Shown here: positions 23,001-32,700 of the stretch, one piece after another | How positions within the stretch are numbered: the stretch's first letter is position 1 | How the letters are laid out: each line of letters starts with the position of its first letter | NCBI RefSeq assembly: GCF_032362555.1 | Contig: NC_083527.1 | Span: 6,820,001 to 6,884,000, forward strand | DNA from: Amyelois transitella | Lineage: Eukaryota > Arthropoda > Insecta > Lepidoptera > Pyralidae | Length of the DNA: 64,000 bases | Direction of reading: 5' to 3' | Notes under the pieces: generated by a model | The model's database searches: none | Told to the model about the DNA's origin: nothing | Seen by the model: the letters and a program-made list of their open reading frames with translations, nothing else | Made by a program: the position numbers and the translations under genes

Positions 23001-26000
23001 TGACAGGTTGCTAGCCCATCGCCTAAAAAGTCGTCGTTCGCTAAGCGTGCAGAGCAGACGTGTAGCAAAATTATTTAAAATGATTTAATCAAGTCGTTAA
23101 TTGTTTTGAACTTTATTGCATTAAGTTAAGACAGTGTTAACATTGACGGACATCAGTTACTTGTGGCTATTTTTAATTGAGCGTGCTCCCCGCACTCCGC
23201 TGTGTGAAGTTGGAAGTTACTCACCAACATGAACATACATCGATCGCCTACTAGAAGTGGCATGAACGTTGAGCGCAGTGGATCGCAACCAAACTTATCT
23301 ACTGCAGGTATGTCTAGTCCATCTGTGTCCGAAGCATCAACTATCACATTTCGGAATAAGCGGAAACATTTGGTGGAGGATGATGACGTCCGATCGCAGC
23401 TTACAAGTATGCAAACACAAATGACAGCAATTATGGATTTATTGCAAACATCTATCAGTGCGCAAAACGAAAGTAATGCAAAAATCAAAGAAGACATTGC
23501 AACAATCAAAGACCAGATGATCGATATCACGAAAGGCTTAAACTTAAATGAACAAAAGTTAGCAAAGTTGGACAAGGAACAGACAGGGATTAAGGAAGAA
23601 ATAAAAAGCGTTGTAAATTCCATTCAAAGCACAGATACAAAACTTGCCTTGTTGGAGTCTGATGTACATTCATTGAAAATATCAAATAGCTCACTCCACA
23701 AAGTCCCGCAATGTGAAAAACTTCTAGCTGAATTTCATGATCAAAATTCTAGGAAAAAGAACATAATTATAGCAGGTATCCCAGAGCCAAAATCTAGTGA
23801 TAGCAAAGAACGTCGAGATATCGATAAGGCAGAAGTAAACAGCGTTATTGAAAATATTATAGAGGACCGCTGTGATTCTATTAGAGTTATGCGTGTTGGT
23901 AGGTACAACCCAGACAAAACCCGTCCAATTAAGGTTTGCTTTGAAAATGAAGAAACGGCCAGACGTATACTCCGTTATAGAAGCAAAATTAATAACACCG
24001 AATACAAAATTTTCCCTGACCATACACCTTACCAGCAATCCAGATTTAAAGATTTGAAACATGAACTTGCTCTTCGAACCACAAATGGAGAAAATAATCT
24101 AACCATCAAATATATAAAGGGCATGCCTCAAATTACTCAAATCTCTTCAAAAAACTTTGACAAGGACAGAACTCCCAATCAGAGATAACATACCATACTC
24201 TTACTACCTACGACAAACTCAATTACAATAATAAACCAAATTTTTAATGGTATAAGATACAAAGTTTTACATCATTGAAAAATTAATAATATACCAATTA
24301 ATAAATCAGATAGCGAAAAATTTTTTAGGATTAGCTTTGGATAATCGACTCTCATGGAAATATCATATTAAAAATATTAAATCAAAATTATCATCCTTAA
24401 CAGGTGCCCTTCGCAGGATAGTTAAATGTTTGCCACTTAATGTACGATACAACATATACAATTCTATGGTGAAGCCACACATTGATTATTTGATTGAACT
24501 CTGGGGATCCGCGGCCAAAACTAACCTCCAAGGCATTCAAAGATCTTAAAATGGTTAAAACACTATTTCATTGCGATTACCTAACGCTGACAATAAAAAT
24601 ATACAAAGAAACCAAAATAATGGACATAAACAAAACATATAATAAATATTACTCATGCATCCTAATGAAGAAAATCTTATGGAAAGAGATATTGAGTAGT
24701 ATTACTTATAAAACTAATTACGAACATCCCTATCTAAGACGACTAAGAAATTCCAATAAGTTAATTTTGCGTCTTCCACGAACAAAATATGGTAAAAATA
24801 AAGTAACATATGACAGTGTCCAGCTATATATCAAATTACAGAATAGTATAAAAAATTTCAAAAGTACAAAAACATTTAAAAGACTTCTTAAAACTTACAT
24901 ACTTAATACTAACTAAATTCGCCACAATAATTGGTTACTTCATTTTTCAGATACCTTATTACTATAATATTTTATATACTATAAAACAAAACGTGTATAT
25001 ATATATATATATTTAAATTTAAATACACATATATTTATTATTATACACCAAATTTAAAAAATTTTACTCATATCGTAACAACTTTATAACACAGCACGCT
25101 AGTCACATCTAGTCGTGCTTATCTTTGTATTATTGCGATCATAAAACATCGCTGCTTAGTACCAGTGTTTGGTGAGCCGTCCGGTTGTAATGATTACCTT
25201 ACTACCCTACATGTTTTTTTTTTATTAATTATAAACTAAACTGTTTGTCAATTTACCTTTAAATGTACTTATACTGCATCTTGCACGCAACGACATACCT
25301 ACATTTGTATATTCTAAGCCTAGATTCTAAGTTCTCATGTAAGTGAATATTTTTCTTATGAGAATAAAGATTTCTTTAACCCGAAAAAGAGAATCCCAAG
25401 TTTATAAGCCTATCCCTTAGTCGCCTTTTACGACATCCATGGGAAAGAGATGGAGTGGTTCTTTTTTTTTTCATTGGTTCCGGGAACCACACGGCTCTGC
25501 CAACTTATTTACTTAACTATTTACTTAACGCTTTAAATATAATCATATTCAAACTTACCAACAAACGCTGCTACCATCATATTAGGAGTCTGCCAGAGTA
25601 CCGATTTAGGCCACGCCTCATATCTCGTTCATGGTTCTTGCAAAATTTATATTGCAAACGTGTTCCTTGTTCTTTTCTCAAAACAATGTTGTGATATTTT
25701 GATAAAACATGTCTCAAGTAAGGGTAGCGAGACATATGTAGGTATATATTATACATAACGACAATATTTATAAAAATATGGACTAGTTTAACATTATTTT
25801 AAGAGAGTAAACGCTCTCTTAAAAAATGTTAAGACATGAATATGATATATATATGCTAAAGAAATGAATTCAAAACAACGGCGACACGACGTGTCAGTGT
25901 AAAAAAAAATATGTAAACACGTATCAAAAGTCCCCAAAAACAAATTCCTTAACAACCTTACCTTTATGGATAACCTACATTACTCAATTTCAGGTGGCGG

Positions 26001-26074
26001 CGATGAGGCAGCAAAAGGTCGCAGAAAAATACGTGAAAGAAGTCGAACAAACCCTAGGAAAGCACGGATACTAA
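14098..26074 (+). CDS. CFAP45: Cilia- and flagella-associated protein 45 (CFAP45/CCDC19)
   Basis: Twelve exons join in phase: 14098-14192, 15458-15650, 16161-16362, 17231-17366, 17848-17983, 18724-18859, 19863-20041, 20858-21007, 21285-21389, 22029-22108, 22777-22873, 25994-26074 (TAA). The product is 529 residues, close to vertebrate CFAP45. From about residue 100 it is almost pure charged coiled coil, rich in E, K, R and Q. The most diagnostic block is SKCHAIRDAQICEKELIKKE (from residue 183), the conserved centre of the family. The N-terminal 95 residues (VPRPGTNYYPAVMHKSDYER) precede the coil. CFAP45 is a microtubule inner protein of the axonemal doublet. In a moth or butterfly the expected site is sperm flagella and ciliated sensory neurons (inference). 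ATTAAA at 26101-26106 is a likely poly(A) signal. Confidence 0.93.
14212..14390 (+). mobile_element. SINE-like family B element
   Basis: Family B as defined here has a (TACA)n end, then AATCACGCCTCTTTCCCGGA, GGGGTAGGCAGAGACTACCT, CTTGCCACGATCTCTGCATA, CTTCGCTTCATCCACATTCA, TTGACCTGACCCTTTG, CCAGGACGTCCTTAATTTGA, TCAAGAT. The end is 19 bases after the CFAP45 exon 1 donor. Confidence 0.8.
14461..14660 (+). mobile_element. SINE-like family A element, internally deleted
   Basis: Runs from ATCCCTTGCGGGGTAGACAG to the palindrome GTGCCGGGAACCACACGGCAC, lacking the (TACA)n end and about 40 internal bases. A further scrap (ATCCATGGGAAAAAGTTAG) is at about 14940-15040. Confidence 0.75.
15792..16125 (+). 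mobile_element. Family A element followed by family B element
   Basis: 15792-15975 is family A truncated before the palindromic end. 15977-16120 is family B truncated after the CATTCATAACTCTCTTCAT segment. Each has its own (TACA)n start. They fill CFAP45 intron 2 up to 36 bases before exon 3. Confidence 0.75.
16385..16590 (-). mobile_element. SINE-like family F' element
   Basis: Variant of family F: AAATGCTGCAGTGCAGTTTG, CGCTTCTTCTGCACTGACGC, TGACGTCAACCAATGTTG and an A/T tail (GAATAAAAATTTAGAATTT). Begins 22 bases after the CFAP45 exon 3 donor. Relatives at 32415, 46500 and 49318. Confidence 0.65.
16640..16895 (+). mobile_element. Interspersed repeat family G
   Basis: Family G as defined here reads TAGCGGGAGCGATGATTCGG, CTCGACCGCCACCAAAGGGA, GGTGTGATGCCTGGGGAACC, GCTATTGGTTGAGCG, TGTAGAGATGTCGCCACA. 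Non-coding, about 250 bp. Copies also at 18100-18358 (+) and 21443-21657 (-), all within CFAP45 introns. Confidence 0.7.
16942..17216 (-). mobile_element. SINE-like family A element at a splice acceptor
   Basis: Full-length copy on the minus strand, from the palindrome GTGCCGTGTGGTTCCCGGCAC to (TATG)n. The microsatellite end is 14 bases before CFAP45 exon 4, so it supplies part of the sequence upstream of the acceptor. Confidence 0.85.
17420..17715. mobile_element. Two inverted family A fragments
   Basis: 17420-17520 reads as the family A head on the plus strand (GGGGTAGACAGAACCAAAAG). 17585-17700 reads as the same region on the minus strand (CAACCTGTCAC, TCTTTTCAAGACTGTTAG). Together they form an imperfect inverted repeat in CFAP45 intron 4. 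Confidence 0.6.
18100..18358 (+). mobile_element. Interspersed repeat family G
   Basis: Second copy, about 90 percent like that at 16640 by eye. It includes a longer 3' part (GTTTGATTGGATGTTGTGAC). Confidence 0.7.
18399..18662 (+). mobile_element. Non-autonomous Helitron, family 1
   Basis: Starts TCTATACTGATATTATAAAG after A and ends with ACGAAGTCGCGGGCACAGCTAG before T. In CFAP45 intron 5. Confidence 0.8.
18870..19122 (+). mobile_element. SINE-like family A element near a splice donor
   Basis: Full-length copy with (TACA)n beginning 10 bases after the CFAP45 exon 6 donor and ending at the palindrome GTGCCGGGAACCACACGGCAC. Confidence 0.85.
19645..19845 (+). mobile_element. SINE-like family B element
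   Basis: Complete copy from (TACA)n to CTTAATTTGATCAAGAT, ending 17 bases before CFAP45 exon 7. Confidence 0.8.
20067..20304 (-). mobile_element. tRNA-derived SINE
   Basis: On the minus strand it begins CGGCCTCTGTGGCCCAGCG, matching a tRNA D-arm with A box, and has a B box GGTTCGAATCC. The tail runs through GATTGGCCTAGGTCTTGG, TTGAGTTAGCATC and AATTTGTCGCGTATATATT. Starts 25 bases after the CFAP45 exon 7 donor. Copies at 37178, 38685, 44811, 45140 and 61328. Confidence 0.8.
20400..20662 (+). mobile_element. SINE-like family A element
   Basis: Full-length copy from (TACA)n to the terminal palindrome, in CFAP45 intron 7. Confidence 0.85.
21443..21657 (-). mobile_element. Interspersed repeat family G
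   Basis: Reverse copy (TCGCGACATCTCTACGCCAC to TCGAGCCGAATCATCGCTCC), diverged in the middle. Confidence 0.65.
21783..22012 (-). mobile_element. SINE-like family B element
   Basis: Full reverse copy: GGTCGGAGTGGGAAGACCTA, CAAATTAAGGACGTCCTGG, CTCCGGGAAAGAGGCGTGAT, (TATG)n. It ends 16 bases before CFAP45 exon 10. Confidence 0.85.
22585..22760 (-). mobile_element. SINE-like family F element
   Basis: Reverse copy ending with the pentameric tail TCTATTCTATTC, about 15 bases before CFAP45 exon 11. Confidence 0.7.
23229..24188 (+). CDS. LINE ORF1 protein (coiled coil plus RNA-binding fold)
   Basis: 319 residues, no interruption. Residues about 60-160 form a heptad-like coiled coil (QLTSMQTQMTAIMDLLQTSI, then E/K/I/L-rich repeats). 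The C-terminal part (NIIIAGIPEP, IRVMRVGRYNPDKTRPIKVC, IFPDHTPYQQ) matches the RRM-like plus C-terminal domain seen in ORF1 proteins of several LINE clades. These proteins bind the element RNA as chaperones. Exact clade not determined. It is not a host exon: it lies in CFAP45 intron 11 inside a repeat. Confidence 0.8.
   Translation: MNIHRSPTRSGMNVERSGSQPNLSTAGMSSPSVSEASTITFRNKRKHLVEDDDVRSQLTSMQTQMTAIMDLLQTSISAQNESNAKIKEDIATIKDQMIDITKGLNLNEQKLAKLDKEQTGIKEEIKSVVNSIQSTDTKLALLESDVHSLKISNSSLHKVPQCEKLLAEFHDQNSRKKNIIIAGIPEPKSSDSKERRDIDKAEVNSVIENIIEDRCDSIRVMRVGRYNPDKTRPIKVCFENEETARRILRYRSKINNTEYKIFPDHTPYQQSRFKDLKHELALRTTNGENNLTIKYIKGMPQITQISSKNFDKDRTPNQR
24334..24916 (+). pseudogene. Reverse transcriptase C-terminal remnant
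   Basis: LALDNRLSWKYHIKNIKSKL followed by HIDYLIELWGSA is the thumb and connection region after the RT active site of Jockey/CR1-like LINEs. A frameshift near 24549 separates it from the remaining C-terminal part (to 24916). The FADD active-site region is absent. Confidence 0.75.
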
Positions 26075-26106
26075 GCTTTTTAGAGCTTTAGGCTGTTTAT
26101 ATTAAA

Positions 26107-27289
26107 GTTTATTTTGTATATTTCTTATATGTAACTCAATTTTAAGATTATGTAAGTACGAAAAATTTTTGGTACATGGTCACTCATGACGCTATGAATA
26201 TGAGCATCTTTGAGAATGAGAACTGGCTAAAGTTTTGTAGCAATTCAGTCCATATCTATTATCGTCTTGTCCGTTTCCTTAAAAATATACATATTTTCAG
26301 TACAAAATAGGCAAAGTTGTGAAAAAAAAATGCGATCGAATTGTGGGACAAAATGTAAATTGAATGAATTGAAAATAGGACAAGAATAGAATGGGACGAG
26401 TTGCTACTACTCTTGTTGACTGCGCGGTGACAAAAAACACGACGAAATTACCTTATTGGGGCAGGGTGTAAATTATGTAGCTTTTTAAAGGAAAATAAAT
26501 TTCTCTGCATCCCTCGAGCATTTCGTGAATTAGGTGTTTCCAGCAGTAAATTTTTGGTTCTTGATATAATCTCTCAAAACTCACAAGTTTGCAATGTCGA
26601 AGTAGGCCAAATTTACTTTCAGGTTTATTTTATTATATTCACATATATTCACATTCCGGGGGGCGTATCGGGATGATGTAATTTGCGAAATGCATTCATA
26701 TTCCTTATTTTGTAAAATGAATGATATTAGTTTGATATTATTTCTTGATATTGAGCAATAAAGAGTGATATTATTCAACTGTTTTATTAAATTCTTTAGA
26801 GAAGATAAAAAATTCTCTTGATAGCGTTTTTTATAATTGTACCACAGATTTGGTAGACTTGATTAAATTCTACGTCGAAGACAGTGTAAAATTTGAAAAA
26901 AAAAACATGATATTGGTCCAAATTTTAATACTAATAAACACAAACACACAATAGAACAGCCATAACATTAATAATTGATGGTAATACATACACAAGTACT
27001 CAACATTCACACACATTAACTTCAGTCAAACTAAACTAAGATTACTCTTGAATTGTTCCTTTTCTATCACACATTTTCAATAATTAAAGATTTTAAAAGA
27101 ATCAAATAATGGGCATTTGCTTCTTCTTTTAAACTCATTAATTTATTGATCGGAAGAATTAAAGACAACTTGCCACATATACGATTAAATCAAGCACAGT
27201 AACAAACAAGTCCACGAGGGCCACGTTGTAAATGGAGAGGGAGCTTGCTTGAATAAATTAGCATAGAATGAGGGACGATTTAAAAATAA
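26107..27289. other. Convergent intergenic region, CFAP45 / borealin
   Basis: Contains the CFAP45 3' end and no recognisable exon. Phrases like GGGGCAGG followed by TGTAAAT at about 26458 and 27225 resemble the 3' flank of borealin and may be very old copies of the tandem unit described next. Confidence 0.45.
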
Positions 27290-28170
27290 ATAAGTTTTCT
27301 TAACTTAACAATATTCTTTTCCCAAAATTTGTCGACTTTATATATTTATTATTTTTGGTATTTTCCTGCGTATCTTCATGGGTTGCTGAGGCTGTTATGC
27401 CTTTAAAACACCTTAATAAATGTGTTCTACCCATCAAATTATGTCAATTAATAATTTGTTTCATTCAGTTGACCTAACTTGAAACAGTATGGGAACAGTC
27501 TAAAACTAGGGCAGGTTGTAAATGGGGCCAGTTATGTAATAGTTATTCTAGGAACAAATAAGTTTCAACTAAAAAAATCAAGTTTTCTTATAGCAATACA
27601 CGAATTTACTTGACAACTTTCTTCTCTCCAAACTTGACCACTTTGTCCAGATTTTCTCTGAGTATCTTCAGTTGGTTGAGCACATTGCTGTCCATCAGGG
27701 AATACGGGATGTAGTCCTGGGTTTATTGAAGCTGTTTAGCTTTTAAACATCTTAACCACTAAACTTGTCCCATCAAGACTTAATTTATAACTTGTCCAAT
27801 TCAGTTCAGTATAAGAATAGGACGAAATGCAAACAGTAGATGAGTCTAGAAATGGGGCAGGTTGTAAATGGGGCAAGTTATCTAATAGTTATTCTAGGAA
27901 CGAATTAGTTTCAACTAAAAAAATCAAGTTTTCTTATAGCAATACTCGAATTTACTTGACAACTTTCTTCTCTCCAAACTTGACCACTTTGTCCAGATTT
28001 TCTCTGAGTATCTTCAGTTGGTTGAGCACATTGCTGTCCATCAGGGAATACGGGATGAAGTCCTGGGTTTGTTGAAGCTGTTTAGCTTTTAAAACATCTT
28101 ACCTACTAAACTTGTCCCATCAACACTGTTAATTTAAAACTTGTCCAATTCAGTCGACTTAAATTGGGAC
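27290..28170 (-). pseudogene. Three broken tandem copies of the borealin last exon
   Basis: Copies at about 27950-28090 and 27600-27740 repeat the final 40-odd codons, stop codon and 3' flank of borealin (functional exon 28295-28496), nearly base for base, with a period of about 340 bp. A third, at about 27300-27450, is strongly diverged and partly deleted, but the order TTTCTCTGAGTATCTTCA-like, GAAGCTGTT-like, CTTTTAAAACA-like is kept. None has a splice acceptor. In the 27600 copy a C-to-T change makes an AATAAA on the minus strand near 27720. Confidence 0.85.
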
Positions 28171-28294
28171 GAGGTAGAGTAGATGATTCTAGAAATGGGG
28201 CAGGTTGTAAATGGGGCAAGTTATCTATTAGTTATTCTAGGAACAAATAAGTTTCAACTAAAAAAATCAAGTTTTCTCATAGCAATACTCGAAT

Positions 28295-29724
28295 TTACTT
28301 GACAACTTTCTTCTCTCCAAACTTGACCACTTTGTCCAGATTTTCTCTGAGTATCTTCAGTTGGTTGAGCACATTGCTGTCCATCAGGGAATACGGGATG
28401 TAGTCCTGGGTTTGTTGAAGCTGTTTAGGTTGTAGGGAGAGCATAGTGCCGTCTTGTAATAGGATGTTGCAGTTGGCTTTCTCCTCTGGCTGCATGCTGG
28501 AATGAAATATAATGGGTGGTTAAATTATTTTTCTCTCTCATATGAGACTGCGGTTTAATTATTATATCCCCCGTTAGACTTTCATATGAGAGACTTGCCC
28601 CGGCTTTGCACGGGTCTATATCCCCTGCGGGGTTGACAGAACCAAAAAGTCTTGAAAACACTGATAGGCCTTAGACATTGGCCACATTCAGTTGTTCTGC
28701 TTAATGATAGAATTGAGATTCTAATAGTGATAGGTTGCTAGCCAATCGCCTAAAAGAAGAATCCCAAGTTTATAAGCCTTAATTGCCTTTTACGACTTAA
28801 TCGCCTTTTACGACAGAATTGCCACGTTCGGCTATTTGGCTTAATGATAGAATTGAGATTCAAATAGTGATAGGTTGCTAGCCAATCGCCTAAAAGAAGA
28901 ATCCCAAGTTTATAAGCCTATCCCTTAGCCTTTTACGACATCCATGGGAAAGAGAAGGAGTGGTTCAATTCTTTTTTTCTATTGGTGCCGGGAACCACAC
29001 GGCACGCGATTTTATGTATGATACAAACTCACGTGTAACAGGTTGGCACCATAACAGGAGATCCAGACATGGAAACCACCATCTCGCCCTGACGTGGCTG
29101 CCTCAGGATCGTCAGCGGGGTGTGCGGAGTCACCTACAATATTGAAACGATTCCATTTTAATAATATGTCTTGGTAAAGTGGCAAGTGGAAAGGGGTAGT
29201 CTCTGCCTACCCCTCCGGGAAAGAGGCGTGATTTTATGTATGTATGTATGTATACGTCTTGGTAACTATTTCTCTAACCTACAATTTTGAAACAATTCCA
29301 TTTTAATAATATGTCTTGTGGTAACTATTTCTCTATCTATTACATGCATTATATACTTCACGCTTCTTCTTTGGAGGGGTAGGTTGAGACTATTTATACA
29401 TACATACATATACACATATAATAAGTTAAACGAAAAGTGTGACTTAGATATTCACCATGATTCCCTTTCGAAACTCAAAAGTAAATTAAATCAGTTATTT
29501 AATCAACTGTAAATAATTCATATTAAATACAAAAAAAAAAAAAATAAACAAAAAATGTAAATGAAACTATGTAAATTATTATATTATGTATATTATGTAT
29601 GAACTGTATTTCTACTACTACTTTTATTGGTAAATGCTGTGTTCACCTTTAATTGGGTTGCATGCTAGATTAAGTACTTTTGAATGTATCATATAAATGT
29701 AAACATGTATCCTGTTGGTGTACC

Positions 29725-29760
<36 letters not shown>

Positions 29761-32700
29761 ATACCCTTGCAGGTACACGTCTATATCCCTTGCGGGGTAG
29801 ACAGAGCCAACAGTCTTGAAAAGACTGAATGGCCACGTTCAGCTATTTGGCTTAATGATAGAATTGACTATTTATCAGCTTATTTTAAATTTAAGTACTA
29901 GGTATAGCATATTGTTTAATGGCATAATGATTTTTAAACATAACGTTCTTTCGCATAATGCTTCACTTTTTTTAAGCCACACTCCGTCCGCCTTTTTTTC
30001 TACGTCTATACCTTAAAAGCACAAGCGAGAATTAGTCAAAAGACTAATCTTCCGATATCCATAAGTAAAAATAAAACTTGTTTTTTTTAAAAAACAAAAG
30101 TAATTGGTGCCGTGTGGTTCCCGGCACCAATGAAAAAAAGAATAGGACGACTCCATCTTTTTCCCATGGATGTCGTAAAAGGCGACTAAGGGATAGGCTT
30201 ACAAACTTGGGATTCTTCTTTAGGCGACGGGCTAGCAACCGGTCACTAATTGAATCTCAATTCTATCATAATTTGTACAGTATGTACATATTTTATTTTA
30301 TATTTATTTTATTTGACGAAATATTCGTATTGACATAATCAGTTCTACATTCATACATGTTTTTTAATGTAGACAATGTGCATTCGTCCACGATTTAGAT
30401 TTAAGAGATCTATATTTGTAAATTGACGTCCTATGAAAATGCTGCAGTGTAGTTTGTTCCGCCGCTTCTTCTACACATGCGCTTTGGAAGCGGTAGTAGT
30501 TATAATTAGATTTAAGTTATGTGACGTCAATAAGTGATACCTTGTATCCAATTTTGAAAATAAATCTATTCTATTCTATTCTATTCTATCATTAAGCCAA
30601 ATAGGCGAACGTGGCCATTCTGTCTTTTCAAGACTGTTGGCTCTGTCTACCCCGCAAGGGATTTAGACGTGACCATATGTATGTATGTAAAAATAAAACC
30701 CGACCGGTCTTAAGATGAGTCTCAATATTTTAATCTCACCTTTGGCGTGATAGCCGGGTAATTCACCATGGCGTTCTTGTTGTATGCCGGCGTTTTGTAC
30801 ACGGACCGGCTGCGGCGACGCTGTATCGTCTTGGCGATGGTGGACGGAGGCTTGCGGGCGGACGAGTCGGCCGACCGCGAGCGGCGACCGGTCGGACGAC
30901 TAGTCGTCGACGGGACGGCTGGTGGTGAGAAGAAGATTAAATTAAATTAACACTAGTTATTCGGAGTAGTGGTTCCCGGCACAAATCAATCCATCCACGA
31001 TCCCATGGATGTCGTAAAAGTTGGCTCAATGATAGAATTGAAACACAAATAATGACAAGCTGCTAGCCCATCGCCTAAAAGAAGAATCCCAAGTTTATAA
31101 GCCTATCCCTTGATAGGCTTATAAAACAGCTTGTCATTATTTGTGTTTCAATTCTATCATTGAGCCAAACAGCTGAATGTGGCCTGTCAATCTATTCAAA
31201 ACCGTTTGCTCTATCTACACCGCAAGGATTAGAGTCGTGATAACATGTATGTATATATTTTTAAACTTTACTGTGTTGCGATTTATTAGGATGATTTTCT
31301 GATAAAGAAACAGATTTTAGAAATAGGATACAAGGCATCACACAATGACTGAATAATAGTGATGAATGATGAAGAAGAAATGTTAGTATTAAGACTCCTA
31401 CACACTGTTGGTGGTTTTTACAAATCACATATTAAATGACATTATGTAAAAGCACTTTATAGCAAGCGTAAAGGTGCGTACAGATTATGTAATAATCTAT
31501 ACTAATATTAAAAAGCTGAAGATTGTTTGTTTGTTTGAACGCGCTAATCTCAGGGACTACTGGTTCGAATTGAATGGACCGTTTATCGAGGAAGGCTTTA
31601 GGCTATATAACATCACACTGCAACTATGAGTAGCAAAGAAATAATGGAAAATGTGCAAAAAATGGGAAAATTATTCAACTTTGAGGGCTTCAATGATGCC
31701 CAAAATAACTATTTCACACGGACGAAGTCGCGGGCACAGCTAGTAAATAAATATAGTCACGTATAGCCACGGCTTTTGCCAGAGGCAGGCAGACTTCGTA
31801 CATTCACGAGAGAGAACGATATTTCGGGCTCTACCGTCACCAAAGGGAAGATCTTGTTAACCAGGATAGGTGTTGTTTACCTCTACACGAGTTATCTACC
31901 GAATTAATCTTGAAATATCACGTATAGATCTTTAAGAGTCTGTACAAGGACATAGGGCACCTATCATCCCGGTAAAAACTATAGTTCCCGTGGAATTTGC
32001 GAAAAACCGTCTCGAAATCTTTTGTAAGTGGCGCTAAATTCGTTGCTTTCTGCATATTGGCGTTTAATTCGCGTTTAACTGTGCGGCGCGTTTGGGACCC
32101 GAACTAAACTTACAGTTACCAAAAAAGCATCTATTTCTTTTAAATATAAAAGCGTACTCACCAAACCTCTTGGTTCCTCTCTCCCCGGAGCCCTGTGACG
32201 AGTTCTCAGTCAGGTAGCCTGCCCCCAAAAAGCACCCGGTTAGTAGGAAGTTATGATTGTTAGTCGATGAAGTTTATATAGTAAGTATTTCTCTCATATA
32301 ATGAGAGAGTGACCAAATAGCGGTGGAAACATTGTTGGTAGTAAAGAGTAGTTGATAAAGAAATTTAAATATGGATGAAAACTGGTGTCGCGTAAAACTT
32401 GAACTTAAAATGGCAGCTTATTAATATATGACGCTTTGGAAGCGGTAGCGAACTTAGTTTTATGTAATTTTTTTGACCGCAACCAATGCTGTGACAATAA
32501 CCTATTAAGTGATATTGAAGTCCCATTTTAATGAGTAAAAGTTATGAATTTTTTTTTTTTTTTTTATATATGTATTTATTTGCGATCAGTGCATCCACTT
32601 TTAGCAAATGTGTTTTAGGCTCTTGACATTAGAGTGTATCCCCCAGTGAGGATATCTACTCATTCCGATTTATAGGATGTCTTTCCTCTTTAATCGCTTT

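Larger units (their letters stand above)
23031..25383 (+). mobile_element. Internally deleted non-LTR retrotransposon
   Basis: About 2.35 kb bounded by a 6-base duplication AAAAAG (23025-23030 and 25384-25389) inside a family A element. It carries an intact ORF1 and the last part of a reverse transcriptase reading frame (24334-24916). Endonuclease and the catalytic RT core are missing between 24188 and 24334. The 3' end has GAATAAAGATTTCTTTAACC. Confidence 0.8.
22874..25497 (+). mobile_element. Family A element at a splice donor, split by a LINE
   Basis: Left part 22874-23030, right part 25384-25497. They rejoin in the family consensus (CATCGCCTAAAAAG then AGAATCCCAAGTTTATAAGC). The (TACA)n starts at the first intron base, so the GT of the CFAP45 exon 11 donor (GTACATACAT) is itself part of the microsatellite end. 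Confidence 0.85.

Noticed and set aside
23229-24188. Independent host gene inside CFAP45
   Set aside because: Coiled coil plus RRM-like layout, a following RT remnant and target duplication show it is LINE ORF1.
29726-29762. (TAAA)n run as a LINE poly(A) tail
   Set aside because: No adjoining LINE sequence or target duplication could be found; treated as a simple repeat.
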